DNA of 64,000 nt, from the NCBI GenBank assembly GCA_000310025.1, contig FN649729.1, forward strand, positions 3,241,227 through 3,305,226, read 5' to 3'. The DNA is from Ectocarpus siliculosus. Lineage: Eukaryota > Sar > Phaeophyceae > Ectocarpales > Ectocarpaceae. How positions within the stretch are numbered: the first letter of the stretch is position 1; every line of letters starts with the position of its first letter. The notes beneath the pieces were generated by a model, which searched no databases, had not been told where the DNA came from, and saw nothing but the letters and a program-made list of their open reading frames with translations. Shown piece by piece: positions 1-12,659 of the stretch. A program made the position numbers and the translations under genes.

Positions 1-2
1 CC

Positions 3-116
3 AACGGCGTTCTGGGTGGCGACGACGCTGGCGGTGACGCTGGCGCTGGCGGCGTCGACAAGGAGAGCAGCGATGAAGGGTCCGTCCAGAACGACCAGGA
101 AAACCCCGACATCTAG
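3..116 (+). CDS. Possible C-terminal end of an unrecognised protein (partial)
   Basis: An open frame enters from the left edge and runs 37 codons to a TAG at 114-116. It encodes an acidic Gly/Ala/Asp/Glu-rich tail ending in Asp-Ile, with a GC-rich third position unlike the sequence that follows. Composition drops to ordinary non-coding sequence immediately after the stop, as expected for a 3' UTR. No domain is visible and the function is unknown. It could also be a chance open frame, because it is short and low in complexity. Confidence 0.35.
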   Translation, partial: NGVLGGDDAGGDAGAGGVDKESSDEGSVQNDQENPDI

Positions 117-2574
117 TCGGAGTACGAGGAAGGGGCGGGTGCCGGCGACACTGAGACGGAGGACTAGAAGATTCATCTAGGCGAGAACCGATGTTGTCTT
201 GTGCAGTGCATCCTGTTCGTTCAACTTTTTTTTCCACAGTGGCTGTAAAAAGATACGTAGGGTGTCTCGAGGTGTCTCAAGGCTAGGAGGTTGGGTATGT
301 GCATTCGTTGGCGAGTATTTGCTTCGCAACGACCTTAAGTTCAGTGTATTCCAACTCTTCAATTTCGCGAGACAAGAATAATCCTTTGGAGCTTCTTGGG
401 AGCTTTTGGGTGGCTGACGACACCAGTTATTGACAGTACTGTACCCTTTAGTATGCTACATATGTAACACATTTCCACTGGAGTATGTTTGAACTTCCCG
501 AGTTCTTTGGTAGCCCAAGGCCAAGCCCTTAATCGACACTTTTGTTCACGGTGATCGGCCGACCGTCTGTAAAACCCTGTCGTTTCTACTCAAAACCAAA
601 TGGGCCGATCGATGACACCGTCCCCGGTTTGCTCGTTTTAAACTGCCTATATGTTTTTCAGTCACGTGAGGGAAGAGTGAACGCCAGCGCGACAACGGCG
701 TGGCGAACATCTTCTTCAAAAGGCCGGCGAGACGACCGGCGTGTGCTTCTTCCGTTCTGTGGCATCGGTCTGGCGCTACCGTCGCGGCACTTTTTTTCGA
801 CGGGTGGGGAAGGGGAGCATGTATACGCCCCTATGCTTTTTGTGTCTATCCAGACTATATCGTGTGTGCGGACGGAATGGGTGTTGACGATGGCCTGCGC
901 CTTTGCTTGTTTGCGTTGCGGAAAGTCCAATTGTTCGGGTGGTACAGGTTGGTCGAGATTTTGTGTGGAGCCTGGGTGAGTTGAGGGAAAGTGGGCCAGG
1001 GAGGGCGGCTGCGGGGGGGGGGGCTGCAGCTTTAAGGTTGTTAACAGTTGTTGAAAGCTAAAACCTCAGGCGTTGACTTGAAGCCCGCGTTAGCGACCGC
1101 TGTTTTTTTCGATTCGCTGGCATCTGTGACGTGCTCACACGTCGCCGAAGGGGCACGATTGAGGCCGTTTTGTCAAGGCCAACCGCTGTGTTTTTTTTTT
1201 TTCTTGGGTAGTCGGTCAATCTCCGGACCGTATAGTATATGCGGAGAAGTTTCTACCGGGGCGTGTTTCCTCACTCGTACGGACTTTAGTATAATAAACT
1301 TTTGTTCTGCTCTTGGCTTCCTTAGTGCAATTACTTGTTTGTGCGGAAGGTCGAGAAGTGGTGAGCCGGTCGAAAAACTTGTGTGGAGCCGCTCATGGCT
1401 GTGTGGGGCTAGGTATGCATATTATTTTTTTTGTACATCATTACGGTTCTTCGTTCGGGAAGCCGCGGCCATCTTGTCCGCCCTCGTTCCGCCGTAATTG
1501 TTTCGCGGTACACGTACAATCTTTTTGCGTCGTGCGTGCCCTAAATGAAGCACGAGCCACGATTGTGGTTGCTGGTACCTTGGTTTGAGACGTCGTTTAT
1601 TTGTGTCTGCAGAATAGGCTATTGTTTTAAAGTTTGTTTTTTGCCGGGGGGTCATGCGCTCACCACGGTGTTGACGCACGGGAACCTGCATATGTGCAAC
1701 TACGCGCTAACGCATTAACGACCGACGAATTAATACAAAAGAACATAAACCTGGTACTTGTTATCCGGCTGCGAACGTTTGTCCCGAGGGTCAGAACAAC
1801 GTTGCATGATGAGAGGGCACAATCTGGCGACGTTGTGAGCCAAAGCTTATCTAACCCACGAGGTTATGCTGTGTGTGCTTACCTGACCCGGCCAGGTTAT
1901 GCCAACGGGGTCAGCAACCTGAGACGTTGTATTAACTGAAAATAGAGTGTTTTTTTTTCGGCATTGTACAATGGTGCATATAATGTGCACCTCGGCCACG
2001 TGTACGTACGGCTGAATTTGTTGGGAGAGGAGTTGCCGGCTAGTTGCATGCTTGATGGGTGTGGTACGCGGGCGCTTTCGGCGTTGGTATACTTGGTCAT
2101 GCAGTTTCAGGGCTGCAAATAATTATAAACGTAAGGAAAGGTCGGGGGACTCTCACACCTGATACAATACGAGATGGTTGTATGGCGACCTTTTGGGGCG
2201 AAGAGGGGGAGCGGACCTTGTCACATTTGCCCGTGAGATGAGCTTTGGATAACGCTCTCTGCCTTGGTGTATCACCCTTACATAGTGAAGGTTCAAGGTA
2301 TGGCGAGGCTAACGCGCAAGGTCCATGTGTTTTTTCCGTGGTATGAGCCGCGGGTGTGCACCCGACAAAAGGGCGGAGAATCTATTTTCTGTGCCGTTGA
2401 ACCTTTCTACACGCATTTGTATTGTCAGCCACTGGCCCCTATGGCGTGTGGTAAGTTCGTACGTAGTCGTACATAGGAATGGCTGGGTTCATTCGCATGA
2501 GCTGCAACGTATAGCTCTGCATGAAATATATGTTTCGTACCGTGGGGGGTGTATGCGACAGGTGGACTGTGATG
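117..2574. other. Non-coding spacer, possibly including a 3' UTR
   Basis: No convincing gene. Open frames here are short, lack recognisable motifs and occur on both strands. There are homopolymer T and G runs (for example a G run near 1012-1023). If the frame ending at 116 is real, the first part may be its 3' UTR. Confidence 0.5.
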
Positions 2575-3300
2575 ATTCAGGGTCGGCCAAAGTCTTCTTC
2601 AGCGTGACGCTGTCCAGGGTTTTATTCATGACCAATGTACAGGGTTCGACTGCATCGACCTTATTAATGGCCACATTGTTACGGGAACACAGGGTCGAGT
2701 GATGACAAACATGTGTAAGGTCGAGGGTAAGAACCTTGCCCAGGGTTCTACCCCTAATCATGTGCAGGGTAGGCCCCGTGATCATGGACAGGGTTCGACT
2801 GCATCGACCTTAATAAGGTGGCCACATTGTTACAGCGCCACAGGATCGAGTCATGCCCAACATGTGCAAGGTCGAGGGTAAGAACCTTGCCAAGGTTCTT
2901 GTACCCATAATATTCATGTGCAGGGTAGGCCCCGTGATCACATGGACAGGGTTCGACTGCATCGACCTTATTAAGGTGGCCACATTGTTACAGCCCCACA
3001 GGGTCGAGTGATGACGAACATGTGCAAGGTCGAGGGTAAGAACCTTGCCAAGGTTTTTCTACCCATAATCATGTGCAGGGTAGGCCCCGTGATCACATGG
3101 ACAGGGTTCGACGGCATCGACCCCAATAAGGTGGCCACATTGTTACGGCCCCACCGGGTCGAGTGATCACAACCACATGTGCAAGGTCGAGGGTAGGAAC
3201 CTTGGCCAGGTTTCTACCCTTAATCATGTACAGGGTAGGAACCTATGATCATGTACAGGGTACCAGTGCATGGACCTTATTAAACTGGCCACATGCTTAC
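2575..3300. repeat. Degenerate tandem repeat, unit about 145-165 bp, about five copies
   Basis: The phrase AGGGTTCGACTGCATCGACC recurs at about 2641, 2790, 2948 and 3113, with a decayed copy at about 3257, giving periods of 149, 158, 165 and 144. Each unit also carries CAAGGTCGAGGGTA, AACCTTGCC and CATGTGCAGGGTAGG. Copies differ by small indels and substitutions. Open frames crossing it are products of the repeat. It looks like a local satellite or minisatellite. Confidence 0.85.
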
Positions 3301-4890
3301 GGGCGACTGGGTGTTGCGGGACGGGACCCTGTGCAAGGGCACAATGGCCACGGGTGTAACCGAAAACTAAAAGTAGTGGACTTCAACCAAGCGGTCTTCC
3401 ATCCGAGGGTAGCCAAAACATCTACCACCTCGACTTGCCCAATTCGACCAGAGGCGGTCGCGGACCCGGGCTCAAGGTTTCGCCAGGCGCCGCCTCTTTC
3501 CATTTTCTCTCCCAACCCCTGTGTTCCAAGCGGCGGCGAAAGCGACGGCACCCCTGGCCATGGAGGACGCCGCAGGACACATGTATATTCAGAATGATCA
3601 GAACAGGGACGGTGCAAATATTAGTGAAAGCACAGACAAAAGACATTAGCGCAAAGCAGGGTCACGATGCGGGACTACACAGGAAAGACCCTCATCACTC
3701 AGCGAGCTTTTCTCACGCTGACACACGGTCACACCTGTCCGTTTACGTTCAAGGTGCGAGGTAGCCCCTCAACAACACCGTCGGTCATCCGGCGCTACGT
3801 GTATACACTCTCGAACCTCGAACGCCGTCGATGACATTAAGCTCCACACATCAAAGACTGCAACGCAAGCGGATCTACAGAGTGCGCACCAGGAGGAGCT
3901 AGCGGCGGGCCTCTCAGCTGCTGCATTCACTTCAAGGTCACGCTTCCCCGCGTGTACTCGCTGTTGTTGAGAGAGCAGCAGCAACAGCACCCGAGAGAGC
4001 AGGCGGGAATAAATTTTTTTGATGTGTACTGTAGACCGCCATATCCCATATACAAAAAGAGAGGGTTCCGGCAGGGCCACAAGTAAGACGGGCGGTAACG
4101 TCTTGCTGCTGGTGGCGTTCACATGTACAGCAGTAGTGGACGTCACCCACCTCCCTCTAGACTATGGAGTATTCTACGTTGCGCGGCCTTCCTGCTTTTT
4201 TTTTCCTGACTTTGTTTTGGACCGCACCGACCGCCTGTCGCGCCTACATACTATAATACCGTTATCCTTCTTCCTTCTTCCCTCTTCCATCCCTACTGCT
4301 GCTGCGTGTACGTCTTTAGACTAACCGACGTGCTGCGTGTGTATGTGATTCGTTTGGGGCGTGTGTGAGGAGGCGAGATATAGTCTCCGACGTCCACGCC
4401 GTGTAGGACGTCACACACACCCGTTCCGGCTTCTTGTTGTGCAGGTAGGTGTACAAAAAAAGGGCTCGTTCTAAATACGGCGAGACGCAAGAAGAATTCA
4501 GATACGTTTGTTCCTCCCATGGGGGGTACGGTACTGCTGCTCACTCTAAAACAACGGCAGCATGTCTGCCAGCCAGGTACCACAGCATGCACACGGCAAA
4601 GGTAGGGACTTACCTGCGCCCGGTAGGAGCGCCGACGCGGACAGTCGATTCTTTGGGAGCTTGGACGTGCGGTGTGCGGTGTCCCCGATAATGCCATGCC
4701 GTGTTGATTGTCTTTCCGTTGTTCTCGGAATTAATTCGCACGGTTGGTTACAGTAATTCCGGACCGTTCTTCGGAACGGAGTCCGTTACTCCACACGAAC
4801 TCTGAACACTCTCCGTGATGTAATGCAAAGCAGAAACTAAGTTAAAATCAACCCAACTAAGGCGAATATTAGTACAGAAGAACTAAGCGA
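3301..4890. other. Spacer with no supported gene
   Basis: Open frames on both strands overlap each other, show no domain or motif and have no consistent codon pattern. I see nothing that supports a gene, RNA or mobile element here. Confidence 0.4.
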
Positions 4891-4894
4891 GGCA

Positions 4895-5330
4895 TCTACA
4901 TTTATTTTGTACATTAAATTAACAGAAACTATAACTGTATTTTCCGCAGTTCTTCTTTATTAAAATACACGTAGTTCCTTCGTATAATAAAAATAATGAT
5001 GAATATATATTTATCATAATAATTAATAAATATTTTATCATAAAAATATTAATTAAATAATTAATATATTCATAAAATTAAATATATATATATAAATAAA
5101 TTAAATAAATATATTTTATAAAAAATATATATTATTATATATATATAAATATATAAATATATAATATATATATAAAATATATATAAAATATGTATAAATA
5201 AATTTAATAAATATATATACAAAATATATAGAAATAAATATTATTACAAATAAGTATTTATAAATTATAAATATATTTTTATTATAATAATATTGTTTTA
5301 GGAAAAAACTACATTATTATTACATAATAT
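4895..5330. repeat. AT-rich island of low-complexity ATA/TAT sequence
   Basis: Roughly 4980-5300 is almost entirely A and T, built from runs of TATATA, AAATAT and TTATAA, in a window that is otherwise around half GC. No coding potential. The change is abrupt on the right, where the CCATGG-rich stretch begins. It may be expanded simple sequence or an inserted AT-rich segment; nothing in it identifies an organellar gene. Confidence 0.8.
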
Positions 5331-5337
5331 CATATAA

Positions 5338-6186
5338 TGTTTCTCATGGTAGCTCATGGTGCCCCACCGTCGTACATGCGTGAGGTTTCTCATGGTGCCC
5401 CATGGCCAGCATAAAATTGGGGCCCATGGCCACCCATAGTGCACTTCGTCGTCACCCATGGTGACCCTCGGTATCCCACGGTACCCCATGGGGTTTCGAA
5501 GATAAGTTTGAAAAAAAAAAAATCCGACAGGGAAACGCGTAATATTATAGGAAATAAATAAAATAGTTAGTAATTTAATTATACCCCGTGGGTTCTCATG
5601 AGGCGCCATGGGGAGACACGACTTCCTCATGGACCCCCATGGGCTACCAATTTTATTGAAATTAACAAAATAAACTGGTAGACTCCACGGTGACCCATGG
5701 TGCCCCATGGGGCCTCATGGGGCGCCATCAGGCCTCATGAGGCCCATAGCTTTTATTTTATTTCCACTTTTTTCGCTTTTTATCTTTTGTTTCTCATGGG
5801 ATCTCATGGTGCCCCATAGCACGCCATGAGGGCTCATGGCGAACGATAAAAAATATATATTTACGGACCCCATGGCAAATCTCATGGGGCACCATGGGGT
5901 GGTTTTCCATGGTACCCCATGAGATATCTCATGAGACTATCGATTTTTATCGTGGTCCATGGGGACCCATGGCTCCCATGGACCCCCATGACAATACATG
6001 AGATTTCTCATGGGGTCCCATGGGATTCTCATTGGACTTCATGAGGACCCATGGGGGCCCATGGGTTCCCATGAGATTGTTCTCATGGGGGCCCATGGGA
6101 CCCATGGACCCCCATGGGTCACCATAATATCGACCTCATGGGGTTCCATGGGGGCCCATGGGCGCCCATGAGATATCTCACGGCGT
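5338..6186. repeat. Palindromic CCATGG-rich low-complexity region
   Basis: The sequence is dominated by variants of CCATGGGG and CCCCATGG, in both orientations because the core CCATGG is self-complementary. Dozens of CATGG/CCATG elements occur in under 900 bp, densest at 5700-6180, where arms such as GGGGGCCCATGGG alternate with short AT-rich spacers. There is no fixed period, so it is not a simple tandem array. Open frames through it (for example on the minus strand at 5298-5708) are composition artefacts. Confidence 0.8.
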
Positions 6187-6259
6187 TACACAAAAATGTC
6201 AAACCCCCGATTTCCTTTTCCCTATGCATGTAAATTTCGCCATTTCTTATTTGTCGAAC

Positions 6260-9200
6260 ATCAGATGAGCACATTTTTTACCTTTTTCTGTCATCTGAGA
6301 CTCCATACTTTTTTTTCCTCTTTTGGCTGGGCAGACCGTGTGGATGGAGCTCTTGGCGTGGACTTCCTTCAAGACGCCCACACCTCTTAGGCGCTGAACT
6401 TGAAACGGAACGAACGTGGTACCTGGCTCTTTTCGCCCGGTACTCGGGGAGTCCTACACGCAGGTTGGCAGGGATGATATTGTTGTTGTACTACATATAA
6501 GGCCATGTATTAAGGCCATGTATGGGATGGCCATGTATGGCATACATACCTCGTCACACATCAACGAGGGGGAACCGAGGCTGCCCACCATCTTGCTATC
6601 GAACCAGTGGGGGCAGTGTATGATCCGTAGAACACAAGTAGTTGTATTGAGAGGTTGATGCTGGGGGGACGAAATATGTACAGTAGTGTGACGGGAAGGT
6701 TTCGAATTTGTATGCTTACTTTTAAGTGGTAGAGCTCGCGGATACTGTACCCCTTCGGCGTTCCATCAAGGTTGTGTGATGAGCGATACGGCACGTTATC
6801 AATGCCTGGAAAGCAAAAACCGAAACTGTTCAGGATGGTTTGGGAGATTCGCTTGCGGAGGAAAGGCGAGTTGCGGGTTACATTGTGATCCGCGAGTGTT
6901 TTTGCGGTTTCGTTGACAATACGGAAAGTTGTGTAGTCGAGAGCTTGGGAGTGCATGAACTGGCACACCTTGGTGTACGGGCCTGGGTAAGTAAGGTAGT
7001 TGCAAATTCAATAGCTGGCGTTTGTACCTGTCTTTCACAGCGCTATTTAGGTTCGTGCCAACAGTTTCATAGAGGAACAATGAGGTGATCACGACGCTCA
7101 AGTGGTTGCCTCCTGCTCTCGCAACGGACTGACCATGAAGCTCGCTGGGCTATATACTAGGGAGGAAGGGTAGTGAACGTCACGGAAGGCGTAGAGGCAG
7201 ATATAGCTGCAGGGAGGGCCAGTGCACACCACCAACTGAACATATCTCGTTTTTAAGTTGTCTTGCTCTACAACCTAGATATGATGCGTAGCTTCGGCTT
7301 TCTTCATCCCCCCCTGATAGCCTTTGGCCCTATGTGTACTGTTAGGTTGTTGTTTTGGGAGCAGATCTACTCGTGTCGTAGATAGGTAGGTGCGCTGTTG
7401 TTAATTGTATGTCGACTGTTGTGCTTCCTTTTTCTACTCTCCTGTTTGCGTCGATGTAACTGAGGTTTGTTCGTGGTGTGATGCTGTTGGACGAGCGTTC
7501 GAGAGCGATATTGCAATTTTTTCCGCTGCCACCAATCGAGCTTCACAACGGTCGGAATTGACAATTTGGAAATTCGGAAGCATAAAAAAATATCACACAC
7601 CTCCATGGGGGGCAAATGAATTATTAGTGAAGTCGAATTATCGAATTATCGGTATGTACTCCCTAAACCCAAAAACAATTAATTAAATCACACACCCCTA
7701 TATATAATTTTGCATCTTTCGGCTAGAAAAGGGAGGAGCGGCACGGGATGGATCATGCTCAACGTTGATCTTGTTCATGCGAGGCCATGGCCTAACCGCA
7801 GGTCCACATCAGTGTTTTGATTATTATGTGGGTTGGTTCATCATTTTCTGGTTTTGGCAGGGTTCATGGCTGTGCAGAACGGACGGCCCTGACGGTTGCT
7901 GGTTGAGTCTCTCGGAGCATGTTTCTTACGTTTCTAGCAAGGCCCATGGAATTCCGTGGAGGCCAGGAACATGTTTCACGAACGTTCGGGAATATGTACA
8001 GTAGTTCCGCGGATGGATGTCCCTCGGCACTTGCGAATGTACGGTAACCACGATCAACCAGAGAACAGCCGTCCTTCGAACGAAAATGAACAAGGTACAA
8101 TCAGCACACGCCTACACCTGTGGCCTACATTCATTTTTTATCTGAACACACGATAGCATATATATTGAAACGTTCACCATTTACCATGAGAAGAGCATTG
8201 GGTAAGTCAACAACCATCAGCGGACACAAACAAAATAGAAGTAATAGGGAACAACTTAGCGAGGATCACCAAAAGGCCCTTGTTCCTTCTACGAAGTCGA
8301 TTGAGTGGCGTGTGGAGTCCAGACCGTCCGGAGGACAAACATACCCGTCGCTCGTACGGTACTCGAGTCACTCAGCGAAGCAGCCGGACAGATTTTACAA
8401 GGTGGGGTAGGTTGCGGCTTGGTTGTTGCGTGCTTGGGTAAGTGTACGGTTTGCAACTTTCATACCGAGAAAAAGCAACCGACCTCCCACGGGAACCTCG
8501 ACGACGGTATCTAGGTATCTATATATCTACAAAAAGAATGGGGCTCCGCTGAAATGTTGTCACCACATGTAAAAGGCACGTATTTGTGCCTCCATAATTA
8601 ATTCGGCAGCTCAAAAGCACTCGAAAATTGAATAAGCCCATACGGGTCTTTCTTGGCGATGCTTGCACGCCCCGGTGCTATCTCCCCGACCGGTGCCACC
8701 TCTCCGCCTCGTGCGGTACTCAAATGAATCGCTCAAGATTCCAGCCACTACCTTGTTGTGCGTCGAGGTTTGGTCCCGATCGCCCAGCAGTCGTGACTTG
8801 AATAGAAAATTGTTGTAAATAGAAGTCTAAGGGAGAAGTGGGCCGAGCAACGCATTTGACAGAGATAGCAGCGCGCGTCACGCCATTTGCAGCAGGGTTG
8901 GCCTCTGGAGGGATGAAGACAAAAAGCAAATACAGCAGTGTACTGCTGTAGTGTATTTTTTTTAGCCGGGGGGGGGGGGGCGCGCGGACAGAATTCACGG
9001 GGTATCCACCAACCTGATGCTTCCCCTCCAATCCCACTCCGAACAACACCAGCAAGTCAAGTATGTCACCCATTCATCACGACCAAGCAACAGAGCGAGC
9101 GCTACTCGGGATGAACACACGTGAGTCTGAGGGCAGACATCTGAATCAGGGAACGACACTATCTTTTCTTCGGAGAACACCAAAAGAGACGTGCTCATCA

Positions 9201-9371
9201 GACGCGCGTCCGAAACAGGAAGCGCAATACATCCCTCAAACCCGCGATTCTTCGGCTCGTGTTGTCCAATATAGAACGCCGGCAACAGAACGTACGTCTT
9301 CCTCGGCTGCCTGGGGGAATGGAACCTACAATCATTGTCCAGCTAAGGGAAAAACTCACGCGCAAGGCGCT
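6260..9371. repeat. Segmental duplication, copy 1 (direct partner at 60818-64000)
   Basis: From the segment around TTTTTCTGTCATCTGAGACT (about 6283) to the stop region of the RPAP1-like gene, the sequence is collinear with 60818-64000. The copies differ by indels (copy 1 has an extra segment near 6475-6560; copy 2 has an extra segment near 60983-61070) and are almost identical between about 8290 and 9370. No gene is supported inside. A conserved-looking small frame at 8305-8514 lies where the DNA itself is nearly identical, so frame conservation says nothing. Poly-G tracts occur at 8967-8981. Confidence 0.85.
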
Positions 9372-10122
9372 CCACGGCATCCTCAACGTGTCTCCCCTCC
9401 TTCAACCACGACACAACGTCTACGCCCCCGCCCCCGCCCCCGTCGCCGTCACCACCGCCGGCCCCGGCAACCGTGACGGCGCGGCGGCCATCACCGCTGC
9501 TCGCGCGGCAATAAGCCTGAAGCAACGTTCTCCTACGCTCCCCCAACTCCGACACCCACGTTCGCCCTTCTCTGCCTCTTGCTCCCCCCTCGCCGTGTAT
9601 TGCTGGCCTTTCTTCCGTTGCTTTGTTTCCGTCTGCAGCAACTACGGCAGGGCTGTCGTCTCCAAGGCCATGGTGGCCGAGTACAGCCGCTGCTACAGAA
9701 CCAGCAACCTCAGGCCCCGCCTCTCCCGTTCCCCGTCCGAGACTTTCTCGGTGCTGGCGCAGCAGCCGCTTGAACATCTTGCGGCGCGCGAAATCCGGCC
9801 GCCACGGCGGCTCGCCCTGGTTGTCCTTGCAACACTCGGGAGGGCAGGGCGCGGCGGGCGCCGTAGCACCACCACCACCACCACCACCACCACCACCAGG
9901 AGGAGGATGCGGGGAACGAGGGAACAGGTAGCAGGCAAGGTGGTGCACCGCGATCTCCCGCATCGTCACTGCCCCCCCCCCCGCCGCTGCTGCCGACGGC
10001 GACGAGTCGTCTCGCCCCGCTTCAACAGTCAGCCCCCTTGCTGCCGCTGCCCCAGCTGACAACGCCGATCCCCCTTCTGTTTCTTCCTCTCGGCCGTGCC
10101 GGCGCCGCTCCCCGCCCGCTGC

Positions 10123-10176
<54 letters not shown>

Positions 10177-10869
10177 GGGACCGAAGCGCGGGTGTTCCAG
10201 AGCCGCCAGGTAGGCCTCGACAATGGCACCGTCGACGTCGGGGGGGTAGAGGTAAGCCTGGTCTGCGACGCAACCGCCGCCGTTGATAGCACGGGCAGCC
10301 GGGACAGAGCCAGGGGAAGAAACAGCCGTGGCGGGAGCGGTAGCGGTAGCACCGGCCGGCGGCGGATCCAGCAGGTGCAGGAGGCCGACGTCGCCCAGCT
10401 CCTTCCACACCACGCGGCGGGCGGCGGCCGGGAAGCCGGTCCTCAAAAATACCCTCAGGACCCTGGCGAAGCTAGGGAGACCGAACGAGTCCGCCAAGAA
10501 GCTGGCCACCAGGTCCTTCACGAACTCCAGCAGCGCACGCTCCTCGTGCGACTGCCTTCGAGCCGCGCGCGCTCGATCTCGCGCGCTGCTGCTGCTGCTG
10601 CTGTTGCCACCGGTGTTGTTGTTGTCCCTGCCACCGGCGGCGGCGGCGGCGGTGGCAGCGTCGGCGATCATCTTGGCCGGGTCTGGAGCAGACACGAGGG
10701 CCAAGCGGGCGATGACTTCCGCGAGCCGGCCTAAAGTCAGCCCCGCATTGCTCGAGGTACCTTCGAACAGCGGGCAAGGGATGGCAGGTGACGGCAATAT
10801 TTCAGGAGGCGGGACGCCGATTCTATGCTCGCCGCAAAACGAAACATTGCCGTACGCATGTGCTGCCAA
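9343..10869 (-). CDS. RPAP1-like protein (RNA polymerase II-associated protein 1), C-terminal exon
   Basis: A 1.5-kb open frame reads toward lower coordinates and stops at 9343. Three blocks match the C-terminal domain of RPAP1 (plant MINIYO), the factor needed for Pol II assembly and nuclear import: a segment reading LLEFVKDLVASFLADSFG, then YLYPPDVDGAIVEAYLAALE, then REIAVHHLACYLF, followed by a basic ARRKMFKRLLRQHRESL helix. Long inserts of poly-Ala (AGC repeats), poly-Gly and poly-Ser separate the blocks. The first residues may be intron, since the frame has no certain start and RPAP1 proteins exceed 1,000 residues; upstream exons are not recognised here. A GTGAGT overlaps the last codons (LAREFFP), so the final stop could instead lie within an intron. 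Family assignment is from pattern memory, not a search. Confidence 0.6.
10122..10178. repeat. AGC/CAG trinucleotide microsatellite encoding poly-Ala
   Basis: About 18 near-perfect AGC units, with a few AAC interruptions toward the right end. On the minus strand it encodes a poly-Ala run inside the RPAP1-like exon. A second expansion at 9868-9898 (ACC units) encodes poly-Gly in the same exon. Confidence 0.9.
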
Positions 10870-12480
10870 GAAGGAAGGTCACGTATCTGTTGCTCGTGGT
10901 CCAGCAAGCAGAACAAAAACTGTCTTATCTCTTCATGAACAAAGCTCTACTCTGCATCCCTCCTCCTGGTGATACGCTGGAAGGTCTAGAGGGTTTCAAG
11001 GAGAACATATCTGCTGCTTCTGTCGAGAGAGAGAGAGCAGAATCGAACCAAAGAAACTAACGACAAAGAGGGTCTAGATTTGAACGGAATGCTGAAAGAA
11101 GGAACAGGGTTCAAGGAGTACCCACATGGACCAATGGATGCAGGGACAAAGCTGAAGGTCAAATTTAGGACCGGGGACATTGGCCTTCGAGAACGTGGAC
11201 GAAGATTTAGGAAGGAAGACGATGAAGACGAACAAGTTTAAATGTGAATGCGGCTCCGAATGTAAAAACCTGGTTCATGATGTTGCGGAATGTTCGTTGT
11301 ACAAGGAGAGGGAAGTGTACATGACTGAGCTGGGAAAAGTAGAAGGGAAATAAAGGGAGATGCTTGAGACATAGAATAGCCAGGAGAAGACGGTAGCTGT
11401 ACCGGGACATAGGAAGTGGGTTGAAAAGGCCGGGAGTGACATCGATAGGATCAATAGGCTAGGGAAAACATTTTTGAGCCACCTTTGGCAAAGTAGTAAG
11501 GAACGCTTGGCCATCGGTAATCGGTCTTGTGGGAACCATGCTTCGTCCTCTCGAAGACGCGTGGTCAATTGTCGAGCCGCTAAAGCATGCCAAACCCTAT
11601 TCCATGATCACGATCCTTTCTGAACAGTTTCAACGCAGCCTTCATGCCGTCAAATATTCTTGCAGGTGCAATTTCAATCGCAAGACCAAATCCGAAAGAA
11701 CGCCGAAACAAGCCGAAACCAAAAACCAAACAAAAAAACAATTCCGGATCCACAAACCCGCATACCTTTGTCACTAAACCGCCGTTGCCCGTGGTTTCCA
11801 TCCCCGCTGGGCGATGTATCCTTCTCTGGAAATTATCTCAAACCGCCAACAGCACAGAACCATTCTCAGACAAATACCATACAAGCGGCAGCGCTGCATC
11901 AGAAAAACATCGGAATGGGGACGGACAATTCTGAGGAAAACAGCTTCAAAGAGTAGGCATAAAAACTCAAACGAAACAATGTTATAAGTTCTTGGACGAC
12001 AGAAACGAATATTCGGAAGGCACAGAGGCCCTAACAATCACTCCTGCCAACTCCTTGCTCCAGTATAGTCGTTGAGCACCAAACTAAACAGTGCGCACAC
12101 GCAAATCGGTGCCGCCGTTGCTGTCCACGAAACGGATAGAAAACTAAACAAACATATAGACAGCCCCTGCTGTCACATCCCGAAACATACCCCTTACATT
12201 TCCAGAGTTCATGCAAGAACACTCCGCGAATATCAAAATGCCAACAAACAAACATGTAGACAGCCCCCCTGCAAAGGTAGCTGTTCATATGGGGAAACAA
12301 AAACAAATCGATTGCTGTTCATGCCCTCTAGAATCATGGTCACACATGACATCCCCCCCCCCATGATTCTGGATGTACATAAAAACAGCAACAAACAAAG
12401 AAGAAAAAACCAGTGCAAAAGTAAAACGCGCTGCCAGAAAGAAAGGCAAAAACAACTAAACTAAACACGAAACCCACATT
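10870..12480. other. Spacer with no supported gene
   Basis: A-rich on the plus strand near 11640-12470, with scattered short frames on both strands. No domain, repeat partner or splice-linked exon was recognised. Missing upstream exons of the RPAP1-like gene would have to lie here or farther right, but I cannot identify them. Confidence 0.4.
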
Positions 12481-12659
12481 GTTAGATCAGACTCGATGTC
12501 GTCGCGCGATGCAAGGCGCGTCACGAGCCCAAACGGAGTGCCCCGCTCGGAGGGGCGACCCCCAGCAGGTTGTTCTTGATCCCCCACATGCACCCCTCCC
12601 AAACATCCTGTTCTCCACCGCCCTCCATCTCGTCGCCCCCCAGCTCGCCTTCCCCCAGC

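Noticed and set aside
3163-3597. Plus-strand frame overlapping the tandem repeat
   Set aside because: Its first part is satellite repeat and the rest has no motif; the frame is broken in neighbouring repeat units.
6799-7101. Minus-strand frame with a partner at 61269-61643
   Set aside because: Indels between the two copies shift the frame repeatedly, so the sequence is not evolving as a protein.
8305-8514. Small frame conserved at 62717-62929 (about 70 codons)
   Set aside because: The DNA of the two duplication copies is almost identical here, so the shared frame is uninformative; it has no motif and no coding signature.
9259-10059. 266-codon frame on the plus strand
   Set aside because: It is antisense to the RPAP1-like exon in a GC-rich region where the opposite strand stays open; the minus strand carries the recognisable domain.
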